NCBI GenBank assembly: GCA_934216615.1
Contig: CAKQCB010000003.1
Coordinates: 496,001 to 560,000 of the forward strand
Length of the DNA: 64,000 nt
Reading direction: 5' to 3'
DNA from: an uncultured Anaerolineae bacterium
Lineage (GTDB): Bacteria; Chloroflexota; Anaerolineae; Aggregatilineales; Phototrophicaceae
Shown here: piece by piece, positions 45,357 through 52,933 of the stretch
How the letters are laid out: each line of letters begins with the position of its first letter
Numbering within the stretch: position 1 is the stretch's first letter
Made by a program: the position numbers and the translations under genes
The notes under the pieces: generated by a model
Told to the model about the DNA's origin: nothing
The model's input: the letters and a program-made list of their open reading frames with translations, nothing else
Database searches by the model: none

Positions 45357-46310
45357 TTAGAATCGTGTAATCTTTGCCACCATCTGCTGAGCTTGTAGAA
45401 GTACGGCTTCGCGTAATATATCCGGCTCGATGATCTCGGCATCAGCGCCCAAACCTAAGACGACCATCCGCGCTTCTTCAAGCGAACTAAGACGTACATC
45501 AACCATTAACACGTCCGCGCTGAATTCGCGAACTGTGTATCGCTCAGACGTGTACAACTTTAAGAATGGAAGTTTACTGACGTTGATTCGTAATGTAAAA
45601 GCAAAATCAGGCAGATTGGCGACGAATTCGCTAGCATGAATTTGCCAATATTGCCCTAGATGAAAGTTTGTATCCCGTTCAAAACGGGCGGGCAAAATGT
45701 CCACCGCAACAAAACGTGATACGCGATATGTGCGCAGTTCTTCCTCACGGCAGGCGATGAGATACCATGTGCTCGCCTTCGCAACAAGGCCATAAGGTTC
45801 AAGAATCCGCTCAACCACTGTCCCATCCCCACGTTCATAACACACTTGAATACAATAATCCTCAAAAACAGCACTTTTGAGCGTTTCCAGATGGCGCAAT
45901 GTTTCACCTTTATGCCACCATCCAGCAGGGTCAAGGTGGATGCGCTGCTGCATCCTTTCGGCTTCATGACGGTGTAAAGATGGCAACGATGCAAAGAGTT
46001 TGAGCAAGGTGTCTTCAACCGCCCGTCCCAACCCAATATCCTGTAACGGCCCTGTTTGAGTAGAGACAAACAAAGCACGCACCTCGGCTTCATTCAACCC
46101 AGTCAGCGAGATACGGTAATGTTCGTCCAAGTACACCCCGCCCCCATGTCCTGCATCCGCATGGACAGGCACACCGACGATATTCAACGCTTCAACATCA
46201 CGCAAGATCGTCCGCCGTGAAACTTCCAGTGTTTCCGCTAGCTCATAAGTCGTCGTTTTACCCTGTGCTTGTAAGATGAGCATGATGGATAACAAGCGAT
46301 CCGCACGCAT
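45357..46310 (-). CDS. YafY/WYL family transcription regulator
   Basis: The 317-residue protein has an N-terminal winged helix-turn-helix (RLLSIMLILQ, TTYELAETLEVSRRTILRDVEAL) and a WYL domain near 145-230 (VERILEPYGLVAKASTWYLIAC) followed by the WCX extension. WYL domains bind nucleic acid or small ligands. It is divergent from a VOC protein gene across a 106-bp gap with an inverted repeat, so it most likely controls that gene and itself. Confidence 0.85.
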   Translation of the reverse strand: MRADRLLSIMLILQAQGKTTTYELAETLEVSRRTILRDVEALNIVGVPVHADAGHGGGVYLDEHYRISLTGLNEAEVRALFVSTQTGPLQDIGLGRAVEDTLLKLFASLPSLHRHEAERMQQRIHLDPAGWWHKGETLRHLETLKSAVFEDYCIQVCYERGDGTVVERILEPYGLVAKASTWYLIACREEELRTYRVSRFVAVDILPARFERDTNFHLGQYWQIHASEFVANLPDFAFTLRINVSKLPFLKLYTSERYTVREFSADVLMVDVRLSSLEEARMVVLGLGADAEIIEPDILREAVLLQAQQMVAKITRF

Positions 46311-46344
46311 CTTCTACCACTCCATTGATTCACACATATTTTTC

Positions 46345-46365
46345 TGGTGACAATAGATGTCACCA
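46345..46365. promoter_or_regulatory. Operator-like inverted repeat between the WYL regulator and VOC genes
   Basis: TGGTGACA-ATAGA-TGTCACCA is a perfect 8-bp inverted repeat with 5-base centre. A TATAAA at 46373-46378 follows on the + strand, so the repeat lies in the -35 region of the VOC gene promoter. Confidence 0.6.
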
Positions 46366-46416
46366 AATTGATTATAAAGTGATGGTGTCGAATGATTCAA
46401 TCTAAGGAACAGCATC

Positions 46417-46788
46417 ATGAATAAACTCTTTTCGTGGGTCGAAATTCCAGTCCAAGATATTGAGCGTGCCGCAAAATTCTACGGTCAATTGTTTAATGTA
46501 GAAGTGACCATCACCGATATGCCACCACAACGGATGGCGACGCTCTATTTTGAGCCGAATGAAGTGGGCGGTTCCCTGTTACAGTCACCTTACTTAACGC
46601 CCTCTGATCAGGGAGTACGTGTATATTTCAATGCAGGACGAGGGGATCATTTAGAAGTTATGATCAAGCGAGTGCAATCATTAGGGGCAGAGATCATCCT
46701 TCCAGCAACCCCTATGGGCAATGATGGACGTTTCGCGACATTCAAAGATACGGAAGGTAATTTCATATCCCTGTTTGCTGAACACTGA
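46417..46788 (+). CDS. VOC (glyoxalase/dioxygenase fold) protein
   Basis: The 123-residue protein has two beta-alpha-beta-beta-beta modules of the vicinal oxygen chelate fold: FSWVEIPVQDIERAAKFYGQLF at the start and DHLEVMIKRVQSLGAE in the second half, ending in FKDTEGNFISLFAEH with a metal-ligand Glu. Many such short VOC proteins are lyases or resistance proteins; substrate is unknown. Probably regulated by the divergent WYL protein. Confidence 0.8.
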   Translation: MNKLFSWVEIPVQDIERAAKFYGQLFNVEVTITDMPPQRMATLYFEPNEVGGSLLQSPYLTPSDQGVRVYFNAGRGDHLEVMIKRVQSLGAEIILPATPMGNDGRFATFKDTEGNFISLFAEH

Positions 46789-46827
46789 TATCTCGTAGCT
46801 CATTCTATAAGTTTATTCGGATAGCAT

Positions 46828-46886
46828 AAATATAAAACCCTGCATGCCTCATAACCTGATTTTGAAGTATGCAGGGTTTTATATTT
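46828..46886. terminator. Bidirectional-type terminator after the VOC gene
   Basis: An 18-bp stem (AAATATAAAACCCTGCAT with its complement) around a 23-base loop, ending in TTTTATATTT. It separates the VOC gene from the peptide array. Confidence 0.75.
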
Positions 46887-47250
46887 AGAAACATCCTTTA
46901 AGCGCGTTTTGTCGAAGTCCCGAATAACATGAGGGGTTTCATAGCATAATCTTAGATTTACACGCAAGGCGGACAAGATCGGTCTTGTCCTTACGAATTT
47001 AAGTTTTAAGCATTAGCGCAGCAGGTGTTTTTATTTTATTTCACCTCATTAGTACCGAAGTCCTACCCAATTCCCAACATGATTTTGAAGCGATTCCACG
47101 TTCTAGACCCTGTTTTTTCTCTCCAATGAGCGTTGCCTGACAGAGCAAACCCATCTCACTTATAAAAATAGCTTGGTAAGCAGTTTGTTGCACACTGACT
47201 GTTATCTTAAGCACATTGTTGATTTGAGTTTTAGTGATGAAAGAAATCTC
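46887..47250. other. Non-coding region before the peptide array
   Basis: It contains a palindrome GGACAAGA-TCGG-TCTTGTCC at 46971-46990 and a 21-base segment at 47007-47027 that matches 45262-45282 in 19 positions (core AGCGCAGCAGGTG). No reading frame with a ribosome-binding site is seen. The promoter of the peptide array must lie here, but no clear boxes were found. Confidence 0.5.
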
Positions 47251-47307
47251 ATGAAAATATGCTTTCGTGGCCCCATTGGTGGCGGTTCTGATGTGGGTGG
47301 TCTCTAG
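47251..47307 (+). CDS. 18-residue Gly-rich peptide, copy A (divergent)
   Basis: The peptide MKICFRGPIGGGSDVGGL shares the frame and core RGPIGGG-D-GG with the two copies that follow. The site before its ATG (GAAAGAAATCTC) is a degraded form of the GGAGAACCTCTC seen at copies B and C, so it may be poorly translated. It starts 125 bases before copy B. A Cys at position 4 is unique to this copy. Confidence 0.6.
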   Translation: MKICFRGPIGGGSDVGGL

Positions 47308-47375
47308 CCCTTATTTCTCTATTCTGACTTTTCTATGCTCTCGTCCTGCGTGACTTGTTTTAAGGAGAACCTCTC

Positions 47376-47432
47376 ATGAAGAAACTACTTCGTGGCCCCA
47401 TCGGCGGCGGTCCTGATATTGGCGGTATCTAG
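47376..47432 (+). CDS. 18-residue Gly-rich peptide, copy B
   Basis: The peptide MKKLLRGPIGGGPDIGGI is preceded by TAAGGAGAACCTCTC, an excellent ribosome-binding site 8 bases from the ATG. It is identical in protein to copy C, while the DNA differs at several wobble bases (CTACTT/TTACTA, ATT/ATC, ATC/ATT, TAG/TAA), a pattern expected if the peptide sequence is under selection. A basic Lys-Lys-Leu-Leu-Arg head is followed by a Gly/Pro/Asp core with no Cys. It is not a signal peptide. Such short frames are missed by gene callers. Possible roles are a modified peptide, a signal peptide for cell-cell communication, or a toxin. Confidence 0.75.
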   Translation: MKKLLRGPIGGGPDIGGI

Positions 47433-47499
47433 TTCTTATTTTTCTGATTCTGACTGTTTTATGCGCTTGTCCTGTATGACATATTGAGGAGAACCTCTC

Positions 47500-47556
47500 A
47501 TGAAGAAATTACTACGTGGCCCCATCGGCGGCGGTCCTGATATCGGCGGTATTTAA
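47500..47556 (+). CDS. 18-residue Gly-rich peptide, copy C
   Basis: Protein MKKLLRGPIGGGPDIGGI, identical to copy B, with TTGAGGAGAACCTCTC before the ATG. The ribosome-binding site lies in a small hairpin GAGG-AGAA-CCTC (47486-47497). It starts 124 bases after copy B and ends 40 bases before the NHLP-like gene. Confidence 0.75.
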   Translation: MKKLLRGPIGGGPDIGGI

Positions 47557-47596
47557 CCCCATTTTTTCGTACTTTATTGAAAACGAGGAGTGTTCT

Positions 47597-47890
47597 ATGG
47601 TGCTGAGAGAAAGTGCCTATACATCCCAAAACCGCTGGCTCGTTCCAGACTCGCATGAACTGCCCAAGCGCAAGCTGTGGCAAGGCTATGTTCTGACGGA
47701 ACAAGAACGGCAAAATATTGATCATTTAATCGGCAGAGCACTTTTGGATTCTGCCTTCTGTCAGCGGTTGTTACATCACCGTGATGGAGAGCTTTTAGCA
47801 GAGTTTGACTTTACCCCAGAAACAGAATTATGGCTGTGTTCCTTACAAGTGAACACCTTGGCAGAGCTTGCCCAAGCAGTCACTTCATGA
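47597..47890 (+). CDS. NHLP-like (Os1348-type) small protein
   Basis: The 97-residue protein starts at the ATG at 47597, which has ACGAGGAGTGTTCT before it; a longer in-frame opening at 47516 would run through peptide C in another frame and is rejected. Residues about 40-97 (IDHLIGRALLDSAFCQRLL, LLAEFDFTPETELWLCSL, ending LAELAQAV) match the pattern IGRAL-D--F---LL---L--FDLT--E---L of nitrile-hydratase-leader-like proteins common in Chloroflexota. In RiPP systems such domains guide modifying enzymes. Here no GG cleavage site or core peptide follows; the protein ends with the domain. The 40-residue N-terminal part is unrecognised. Confidence 0.75.
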   Translation: MVLRESAYTSQNRWLVPDSHELPKRKLWQGYVLTEQERQNIDHLIGRALLDSAFCQRLLHHRDGELLAEFDFTPETELWLCSLQVNTLAELAQAVTS

Positions 47891-47955
47891 GCGGGCGGGT
47901 GACTGCTTTTTCTGCCTTATTGATTGTTTCTATGGATTAAGACTGATTAAACATC

Positions 47956-48366
47956 ATGGTCAATGGATTGGTGAATCGTATTTTAGTGATCGATAGTGAT
48001 TTAGGATTTGCCGCGCTTACAAGAAATGTGCTGAGCAGAAATGGCTATACCGTAGATGTTGCCTATGACAAATCTACCGCGTTGAAATATATCCAGAACA
48101 ACGTGCCGGATGTGGTGATCCTTGATGTCAGCATCATTGATACCAATGGAATTTCGTTGTGCCAAGAATTACGTTTAAACAACGAAACCAGCACGACCCC
48201 GATCATCGTATTTTCCATCTATGACGAACCTGAGATGATTCATTCCTACATGCAGGCAGGTGCGAATCTCTTTGCCAGCAAATCAAATTCTCCGTTTGAG
48301 TTGGTCTCCAGCGTCGAGAAAATTATCAGCAGAGCCAACACACAATCCAGCACCCAGTGTGGTTAA
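47956..48366 (+). CDS. Single-domain response regulator
   Basis: The 136-residue protein is a receiver domain: acidic pair in VIDSD near residue 13, phospho-acceptor Asp57 in VVILDVS, Thr/Ser in IIVFSIYD and Lys in FASKSNSPF. There is no output domain. It lies 65 bp after the NHLP-like gene on the same strand and is probably in the same transcript. No partner histidine kinase is adjacent. Confidence 0.85.
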   Translation: MVNGLVNRILVIDSDLGFAALTRNVLSRNGYTVDVAYDKSTALKYIQNNVPDVVILDVSIIDTNGISLCQELRLNNETSTTPIIVFSIYDEPEMIHSYMQAGANLFASKSNSPFELVSSVEKIISRANTQSSTQCG

Positions 48367-48512
48367 ACTCGCCTCCATTTCCCCTTAACCCTCTAACATC
48401 TTTCCCCATCCATAAATTTACAGTTAGGTTACACTTTTTATAATTGTTCATCATAAAGTCAGCTTATATTTGAATATATTGTTGAGTGACTGATTGCACC
48501 ATGAGGATGAAC

Positions 48513-49457
48513 ATGCAACCTGAAGATTCTTTTCAACACGACGAAGATCATAACGATGATATTCCAGTAGGGCGGCTTCTTTCACGTCGGGAAGCGATGA
48601 CGATGATTGGCGGAGTGAGTGTGATTGTAGGCGGTGGCCTTACAGGTTTCGCGCTCAACTATGCGGAACAAGGCCCAACCTCAACCCCCACAGGAACAGC
48701 CACCGCGCTTCCCTCTTGCATCGCAAAACCGGATAAAACCGAAGGCCCCTATTTCCTTGACGATCAACTGGAACGGTCAGATATCCGTACCGACCCTACT
48801 ACAGGTGACGTATGCGAAGGGGTGCTTCTCAACCTGATCTTCCGCGTGACGGACATCAGCACAAACGCCTGTACGCCACTGCCTAACGCCATTGTGGATA
48901 TTTGGCACTGCGACGCGCTGGGGGTGTACTCTGGTTTTAACGATAATTCCGCAAATTTCAGCACGGTGAATCAACAGTTTTTGCGTGGATACCAGCGCAC
49001 CGATGCGGTTGGACACGCTGAATTTCTGACCATTTACCCGGGTTGGTACTCTGGCCGTACGGTGCATATCCACTTTAAAATTCGCGTGAATCCAGATTCT
49101 GAAGAAGGGTATGAATTCACCTCTCAGCTCTTTTTTGATGACGAACTGACCGATGAAGTTTTCACCAACGCGCCGTATTCCCAAAAAGGGATTCGTAATA
49201 CCCGCAACACCAATGACAATATCTACGGGGCGGATGGCGAGCAACTGTTATTGGCCTTAACCGAAACCGATGAAGGCTTCACCGCGACCTTTGATATCGG
49301 CCTTGACCTCACAGATATGGAAGTGGGTGCGTCCGACTCTGGTTTTATGGGCGGTGGCATGATGGGAGGTAACCCGCCTCCATTGGGTGGCGGTGGTGGT
49401 ATGGGAGGCAGACGGGGCGGTCAAATGCCCCCACCAACCCCAACACCATCAAGTTAG
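48513..49457 (+). CDS. Tat-exported intradiol ring-cleavage dioxygenase
   Basis: The protein (314 residues from this start) has a twin-arginine type leader at about 25-55 (LSRREAMTMIGGVSVIVGG) and an intradiol dioxygenase domain: KTEGPYFLDDQLERSDI, IVDIWHCDALGVYSGF and YPGWYSGRTVHIHFKI, which supply the two Tyr and two His ligands of ferric iron. The family cleaves catechol-type rings between the hydroxyls; extracytoplasmic members are found near aromatic or carotenoid-like substrates of unknown kind. The C-terminal 45 residues are Gly/Met/Pro-rich (GGGMMGGNPPP), low complexity and odd. Several in-frame starts exist; GAGGA 5 bases before 48513 favours this one. Confidence 0.85.
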   Translation: MQPEDSFQHDEDHNDDIPVGRLLSRREAMTMIGGVSVIVGGGLTGFALNYAEQGPTSTPTGTATALPSCIAKPDKTEGPYFLDDQLERSDIRTDPTTGDVCEGVLLNLIFRVTDISTNACTPLPNAIVDIWHCDALGVYSGFNDNSANFSTVNQQFLRGYQRTDAVGHAEFLTIYPGWYSGRTVHIHFKIRVNPDSEEGYEFTSQLFFDDELTDEVFTNAPYSQKGIRNTRNTNDNIYGADGEQLLLALTETDEGFTATFDIGLDLTDMEVGASDSGFMGGGMMGGNPPPLGGGGGMGGRRGGQMPPPTPTPSS

Positions 49458-49460
49458 AAT

Positions 49461-50420
49461 TTACGATAAAACTTCAGGATTCACGATCCCTGCTGGCTGA
49501 CCATTCCAAAAAGCCAGCAGGTGATCAAACGCCGCGCCAAAGTACAATTCATAATTGTCTTTTTCAACGTAGCCTAAGTGAGGGGTACAAATCACGTTGG
49601 GCAAATGCAGTAACGGATGATCGATCAACGGCTCATTTTCATACACATCAACGGCTGCGCGGAACGGTTGTCCCGCTTGAAGCACGTTCACCAGCGCATT
49701 CGGGGCGATCAATTCAGCACGGCTGGTATTCACCAACAAGGCGTTAGGCTTCATCGCCTTTAAATCAGCTTCGGTAATTTGACCGCGCGTATTCTCCACC
49801 AATTTTAGGTGGATGCTGAGCACATCCGATTGTTCAAATAGATCACGCTGGTTGCTCGCGACTTCAACCCCATCAGCGTGTGCGCGGGTGAGTGAGCCTT
49901 CGCGTCCCCAAGCGAGGACGCGCATCCCGAACGCTTTCCCATACCCTGCGACCATCTTGCCAATGTTGCCATATCCTAAGATGCCTAATATACGCCCGTG
50001 TAAACTTAGCCCCAACGTGGTTTGCCATTTCCCCAAGCGCATTTGGGTCACTTCATGGGGAATATTTCTTTGGGATGCAAGGATCAACGCCCATGTGAGT
50101 TCCGCTGTCGCAATCGATGATCCCCCGCCCACCGCCACCGCGATGCCTAAGCGCGTGCAGGCTTCAAGGTCGATATGGGGAATCCCCCGCCCTGTTTGGC
50201 TGATGATCTTTAAGCGCGGTAACCGCTCTAATAATTCAGCGGGAAGCGCGGTGCGTTCACGGATCAAAACCAATGCGTCGGCCTCTTGAAAGCGCTCGGC
50301 TAACGTTTCGATATCCTGCACGCTGTCATTGAAAATGATGACCTCGTGGCCTTGCAACTTCGAGTAACAATCCAATGTACGTACAGCATCTTGATAATCT
50401 TCAGGAATGATAATTTTCAT
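49461..50420 (-). CDS. D-isomer specific 2-hydroxyacid dehydrogenase
   Basis: The 319-residue protein has the SerA-like layout: NAD-binding GYGNIGKMVAGYGKAFGM near residue 148-165, catalytic Arg in VNTSRAELI, Glu in VYENEPL and His in CTPHLGYVEKDNYE. It reduces 2-oxoacids or oxidises D-2-hydroxyacids with NAD. The ATG at 50420 with GGAG upstream is preferred over the in-frame GTG at 50435. It lies 25 bp after a LacI-type regulator gene and is probably controlled by it. Confidence 0.9.
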   Translation of the reverse strand: MKIIIPEDYQDAVRTLDCYSKLQGHEVIIFNDSVQDIETLAERFQEADALVLIRERTALPAELLERLPRLKIISQTGRGIPHIDLEACTRLGIAVAVGGGSSIATAELTWALILASQRNIPHEVTQMRLGKWQTTLGLSLHGRILGILGYGNIGKMVAGYGKAFGMRVLAWGREGSLTRAHADGVEVASNQRDLFEQSDVLSIHLKLVENTRGQITEADLKAMKPNALLVNTSRAELIAPNALVNVLQAGQPFRAAVDVYENEPLIDHPLLHLPNVICTPHLGYVEKDNYELYFGAAFDHLLAFWNGQPAGIVNPEVLS

Positions 50421-50445
50421 GATAGAGCACTCCACTCTATAGAGT

Positions 50446-51477
50446 TTAAAGGCGCAAAGTGCGCACCGATGTTCGCGAGATCATCTGCGTGCCTAATAAC
50501 ATTGTCATCGCAGGGTTGTTGGGATGATCTGCACGTTCTTTCAACATGCGCACGGCCAACATCCCCATCAAGGTTTTATCAACCCGCATCGTCGTTAAAG
50601 GCGGGTTCAACTGTTGGGCCAAATCAATATCATCAAAGCCGATGACGGACAGGTCACCCGGGATACGTCGCCCTAAATCGCGCGCGGCTTGATAGATACC
50701 GCTGGCAACCTCATCATTACAGGCAAAAATCGCGCTGATTTCCGGCGCGCGTGTTAACAATTTACGCGCCCCCTCAAACCCACCGTCCCGCGTGAGTGGG
50801 CTTTCTTCGATATACGAAGTGTCGATTCGATAATGTTTTAACGCGCGCAGATAGCCTTTGCGTCGCTCGCGAATACTAGGGTATCCATGCGACTGACTGC
50901 CGACCAAGCCGATTTTGTTATGCCCGCGTTGAATCAAAAACTCAACTGCGTGGTAAGCCCCACTCACATTATCCGTCAACACGCTGTCGAATTGACTTTC
51001 TGGAGCATACGCATCCAACAAAACAAGGGGTTTATTGATCTTATTGCCGATCAAACGGATGGTGTCTTGTAAAAATGTTCCAACCATCAAAATACCGTTG
51101 ACTTGATTATCAAATAACAGCGGGGGCAAGTTGATTGGGCGGTTCATGCGGTCAACTTCAATATTCGCAAACATCAAACTCATGTGATGTCGCTGGCACT
51201 CTCGCTCGATGCCGGACAGCGCATACGAATAAAAAGGATTGGTATTCATCGATTGCCCGTCATCAATTTTGCCAATTGCCCCCACAAAAAAATTCGGCGC
51301 AGAAGTTTCAGTGAGTACCGTGAGCGGTTTATAGCCCAAGCTCTCCGCCGCTTCCAGCACACGCGCTTTCGCTTCAGCAGAAGTTTTCGCTTTGTTATTC
51401 AGAACATTAGAAGCAGTGCCAAGTGAAACACCCGCTTTTTTTGCAACATCCCGCAGGGTGGGTTTATTTCCTATCAT
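50446..51477 (-). CDS. LacI family transcription regulator
   Basis: The 343-residue protein has a LacI helix-turn-helix and hinge (LRDVAKKAGVSLGTASNVLN) and a periplasmic-binding-protein-like sensor domain (GLVGSQSHGYPSIRERRKGY, IFACNDEVASGIYQAARDL, SVIGFDDIDLAQQLNPPLTT). It is divergent from a second LacI gene across a 345-bp gap holding a TGGGAGCGCTCCCA operator and heads an operon with the hydroxyacid dehydrogenase gene. Confidence 0.93.
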   Translation of the reverse strand: MIGNKPTLRDVAKKAGVSLGTASNVLNNKAKTSAEAKARVLEAAESLGYKPLTVLTETSAPNFFVGAIGKIDDGQSMNTNPFYSYALSGIERECQRHHMSLMFANIEVDRMNRPINLPPLLFDNQVNGILMVGTFLQDTIRLIGNKINKPLVLLDAYAPESQFDSVLTDNVSGAYHAVEFLIQRGHNKIGLVGSQSHGYPSIRERRKGYLRALKHYRIDTSYIEESPLTRDGGFEGARKLLTRAPEISAIFACNDEVASGIYQAARDLGRRIPGDLSVIGFDDIDLAQQLNPPLTTMRVDKTLMGMLAVRMLKERADHPNNPAMTMLLGTQMISRTSVRTLRL

Positions 51478-51550
51478 GACGGTGAATAGCCTTCATAGTT
51501 AAGACTCACTTTTGTTAAAAATGTCTCTCTATTATAGCCGATTCGCAAAA

Positions 51551-51724
51551 TGAACAAAAATGAACATTTTCCTTGTTGCGCATTTATCCGAGTGCGATAA
51601 AATTAACATCCTAAATAAATTATTCATATTTCTTACTGCAACGACTTATGATTATTATATGGGAGCGCTCCCACATAGTAACCAAAATGATGAACAAAAT
51701 GAACAATGTTGAACAAAAATGAAC
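51551..51724 (+). repeat. Phased TGAAC direct repeats around the operator
   Basis: TGAAC occurs at 51551 and 51561, and again at 51691, 51700, 51710 and 51720, mostly as TGAACAAAA. Within each cluster the period is 9-10 bases, close to one helical turn. The two clusters flank the operator at 51660-51673. The 345-bp gap (51478-51822) holds no gene. Confidence 0.6.
51660..51673. promoter_or_regulatory. CebR-type LacI operator TGGGAGCGCTCCCA
   Basis: A perfect 14-bp palindrome identical to the consensus bound by CebR, the cellobiose-responsive LacI regulator of Streptomyces. A TATAAT on the - strand (51659-51654) abuts it, so binding would block the promoter of the leftward LacI gene. On the + strand TATTAT at 51653-51658 also touches it, so both divergent operons could be repressed from this site. 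Confidence 0.75.
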
Positions 51725-51822
51725 GATATTAAGATATGGTGTCATCTTTGAACCCAGAAGCTTAATCAACATTTAAAAGAAGCGGCGTTTTTGAAGATAA
51801 ATTTTGTGGATCACACAAGCAA

Positions 51823-52848
51823 ATGAATTTAGAAGATATTGCTAAAGAAGCGGGTGTTTCGCGGTCAACAGTATCGCGGGTCATTAATAACGATGGTTAT
51901 GTCAGCAAAGAGACACGCGCTCGAGTGCTGGAAATCGTCGAACGCTTAAATTTTAGCCCCAACCATGCGGCACGTACATTGGTCACCCAACGATCCAATG
52001 TTATTAGCGTCGTCATTTCTACGGTTGAGGTGTTCTTTGGCGATAACTCTTACTTCCCCATGTTGCTACAAGGGATTGCAAAAGCCGCCAACGACCATGA
52101 TTACGGCATTTTGCTGTGGCTCGGTCAAACGGGCGAAGACCCTGAACATTTTTCGCAACGTATTCTCCGCAATCGCATGACCGATGGTTTGATCTTAGCC
52201 TCGATTGCGTATGATAACCCCCTCTTTGAGAGGTTAGCCCACAGTATTCCGCACTTTGTCCCTGTGGAACGTCCGCTCATCTTTGAAGATATTGTCAGCT
52301 ACGTGACGATTGACAACTTAAAAGCGGGGCAGATCGCCACTGAACACCTGATTAACTTAGGCTATCAGCGCATCGCCCATATCACCGGACGCATGACCAT
52401 CGCTGACGCGATTGATCGCTTTAACGGCTACCGTCTCGCGCTCGAAAAAGCGGGCAAGCCTTACGATGAAAAACTAGTCGTCTATGCCGACTTCGATGAC
52501 CCCAGCGGGTATCAAGCCATGCAGACGCTCATCCACCAAAAACCCGATGCTATTTTCATTGCGAGTGATACCGCCGCCATTGGTGCGATGCGTTTCATTC
52601 ATGAATCTGGCTTACGTGTCCCAGAAGATATTGCCATCGTGGGTTTTGACGACCTCGACGTGGCTGAAAAATCCAACCCGCCCCTCACGACGATACGCCA
52701 ACCTGTGCAAGAAAAAGGAGCGGCGGCGGTCAATTTACTGCTTGACTTGATTAATGAAACTAAAAAGTCACCCTCTCAAGTCATCCTTCCCATCCAGCTC
52801 GTTATCCGCGAATCTTGCGGCGCGAAAAAATTAACGGTCAGCATATGA
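51823..52848 (+). CDS. LacI family transcription regulator, likely CebR-like
   Basis: The 341-residue protein has the LacI helix-turn-helix (LEDIAKEAGVSRSTVSRVIN) and hinge, and a sensor domain (AHITGRMTIADAIDRFNGY, IFIASDTAAIGAMRFIHE, AIVGFDDLDVAEKSNPPLTT). It is first in a rightward run of sugar transporter and glycosidase genes. With the CebR-type operator in the upstream gap it is the best candidate for the regulator of that run, repressing in the absence of a beta-glucoside ligand. Confidence 0.93.
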   Translation: MNLEDIAKEAGVSRSTVSRVINNDGYVSKETRARVLEIVERLNFSPNHAARTLVTQRSNVISVVISTVEVFFGDNSYFPMLLQGIAKAANDHDYGILLWLGQTGEDPEHFSQRILRNRMTDGLILASIAYDNPLFERLAHSIPHFVPVERPLIFEDIVSYVTIDNLKAGQIATEHLINLGYQRIAHITGRMTIADAIDRFNGYRLALEKAGKPYDEKLVVYADFDDPSGYQAMQTLIHQKPDAIFIASDTAAIGAMRFIHESGLRVPEDIAIVGFDDLDVAEKSNPPLTTIRQPVQEKGAAAVNLLLDLINETKKSPSQVILPIQLVIRESCGAKKLTVSI

Positions 52849-52933
52849 CAGGAGATGTTATTGCAAGAATTTTAGCCGAGTTCACACTACAAAAATTTGT
52901 ATGTCGCCAATACTAAGTTAGAGGAAATTACAG

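Noticed and set aside
47516..47596. N-terminal extension of the NHLP-like protein to an ATG at 47516
   Set aside because: It would run out of frame through peptide C and lacks a ribosome-binding site; the ATG at 47597 has GAGGAG 6 bases upstream.
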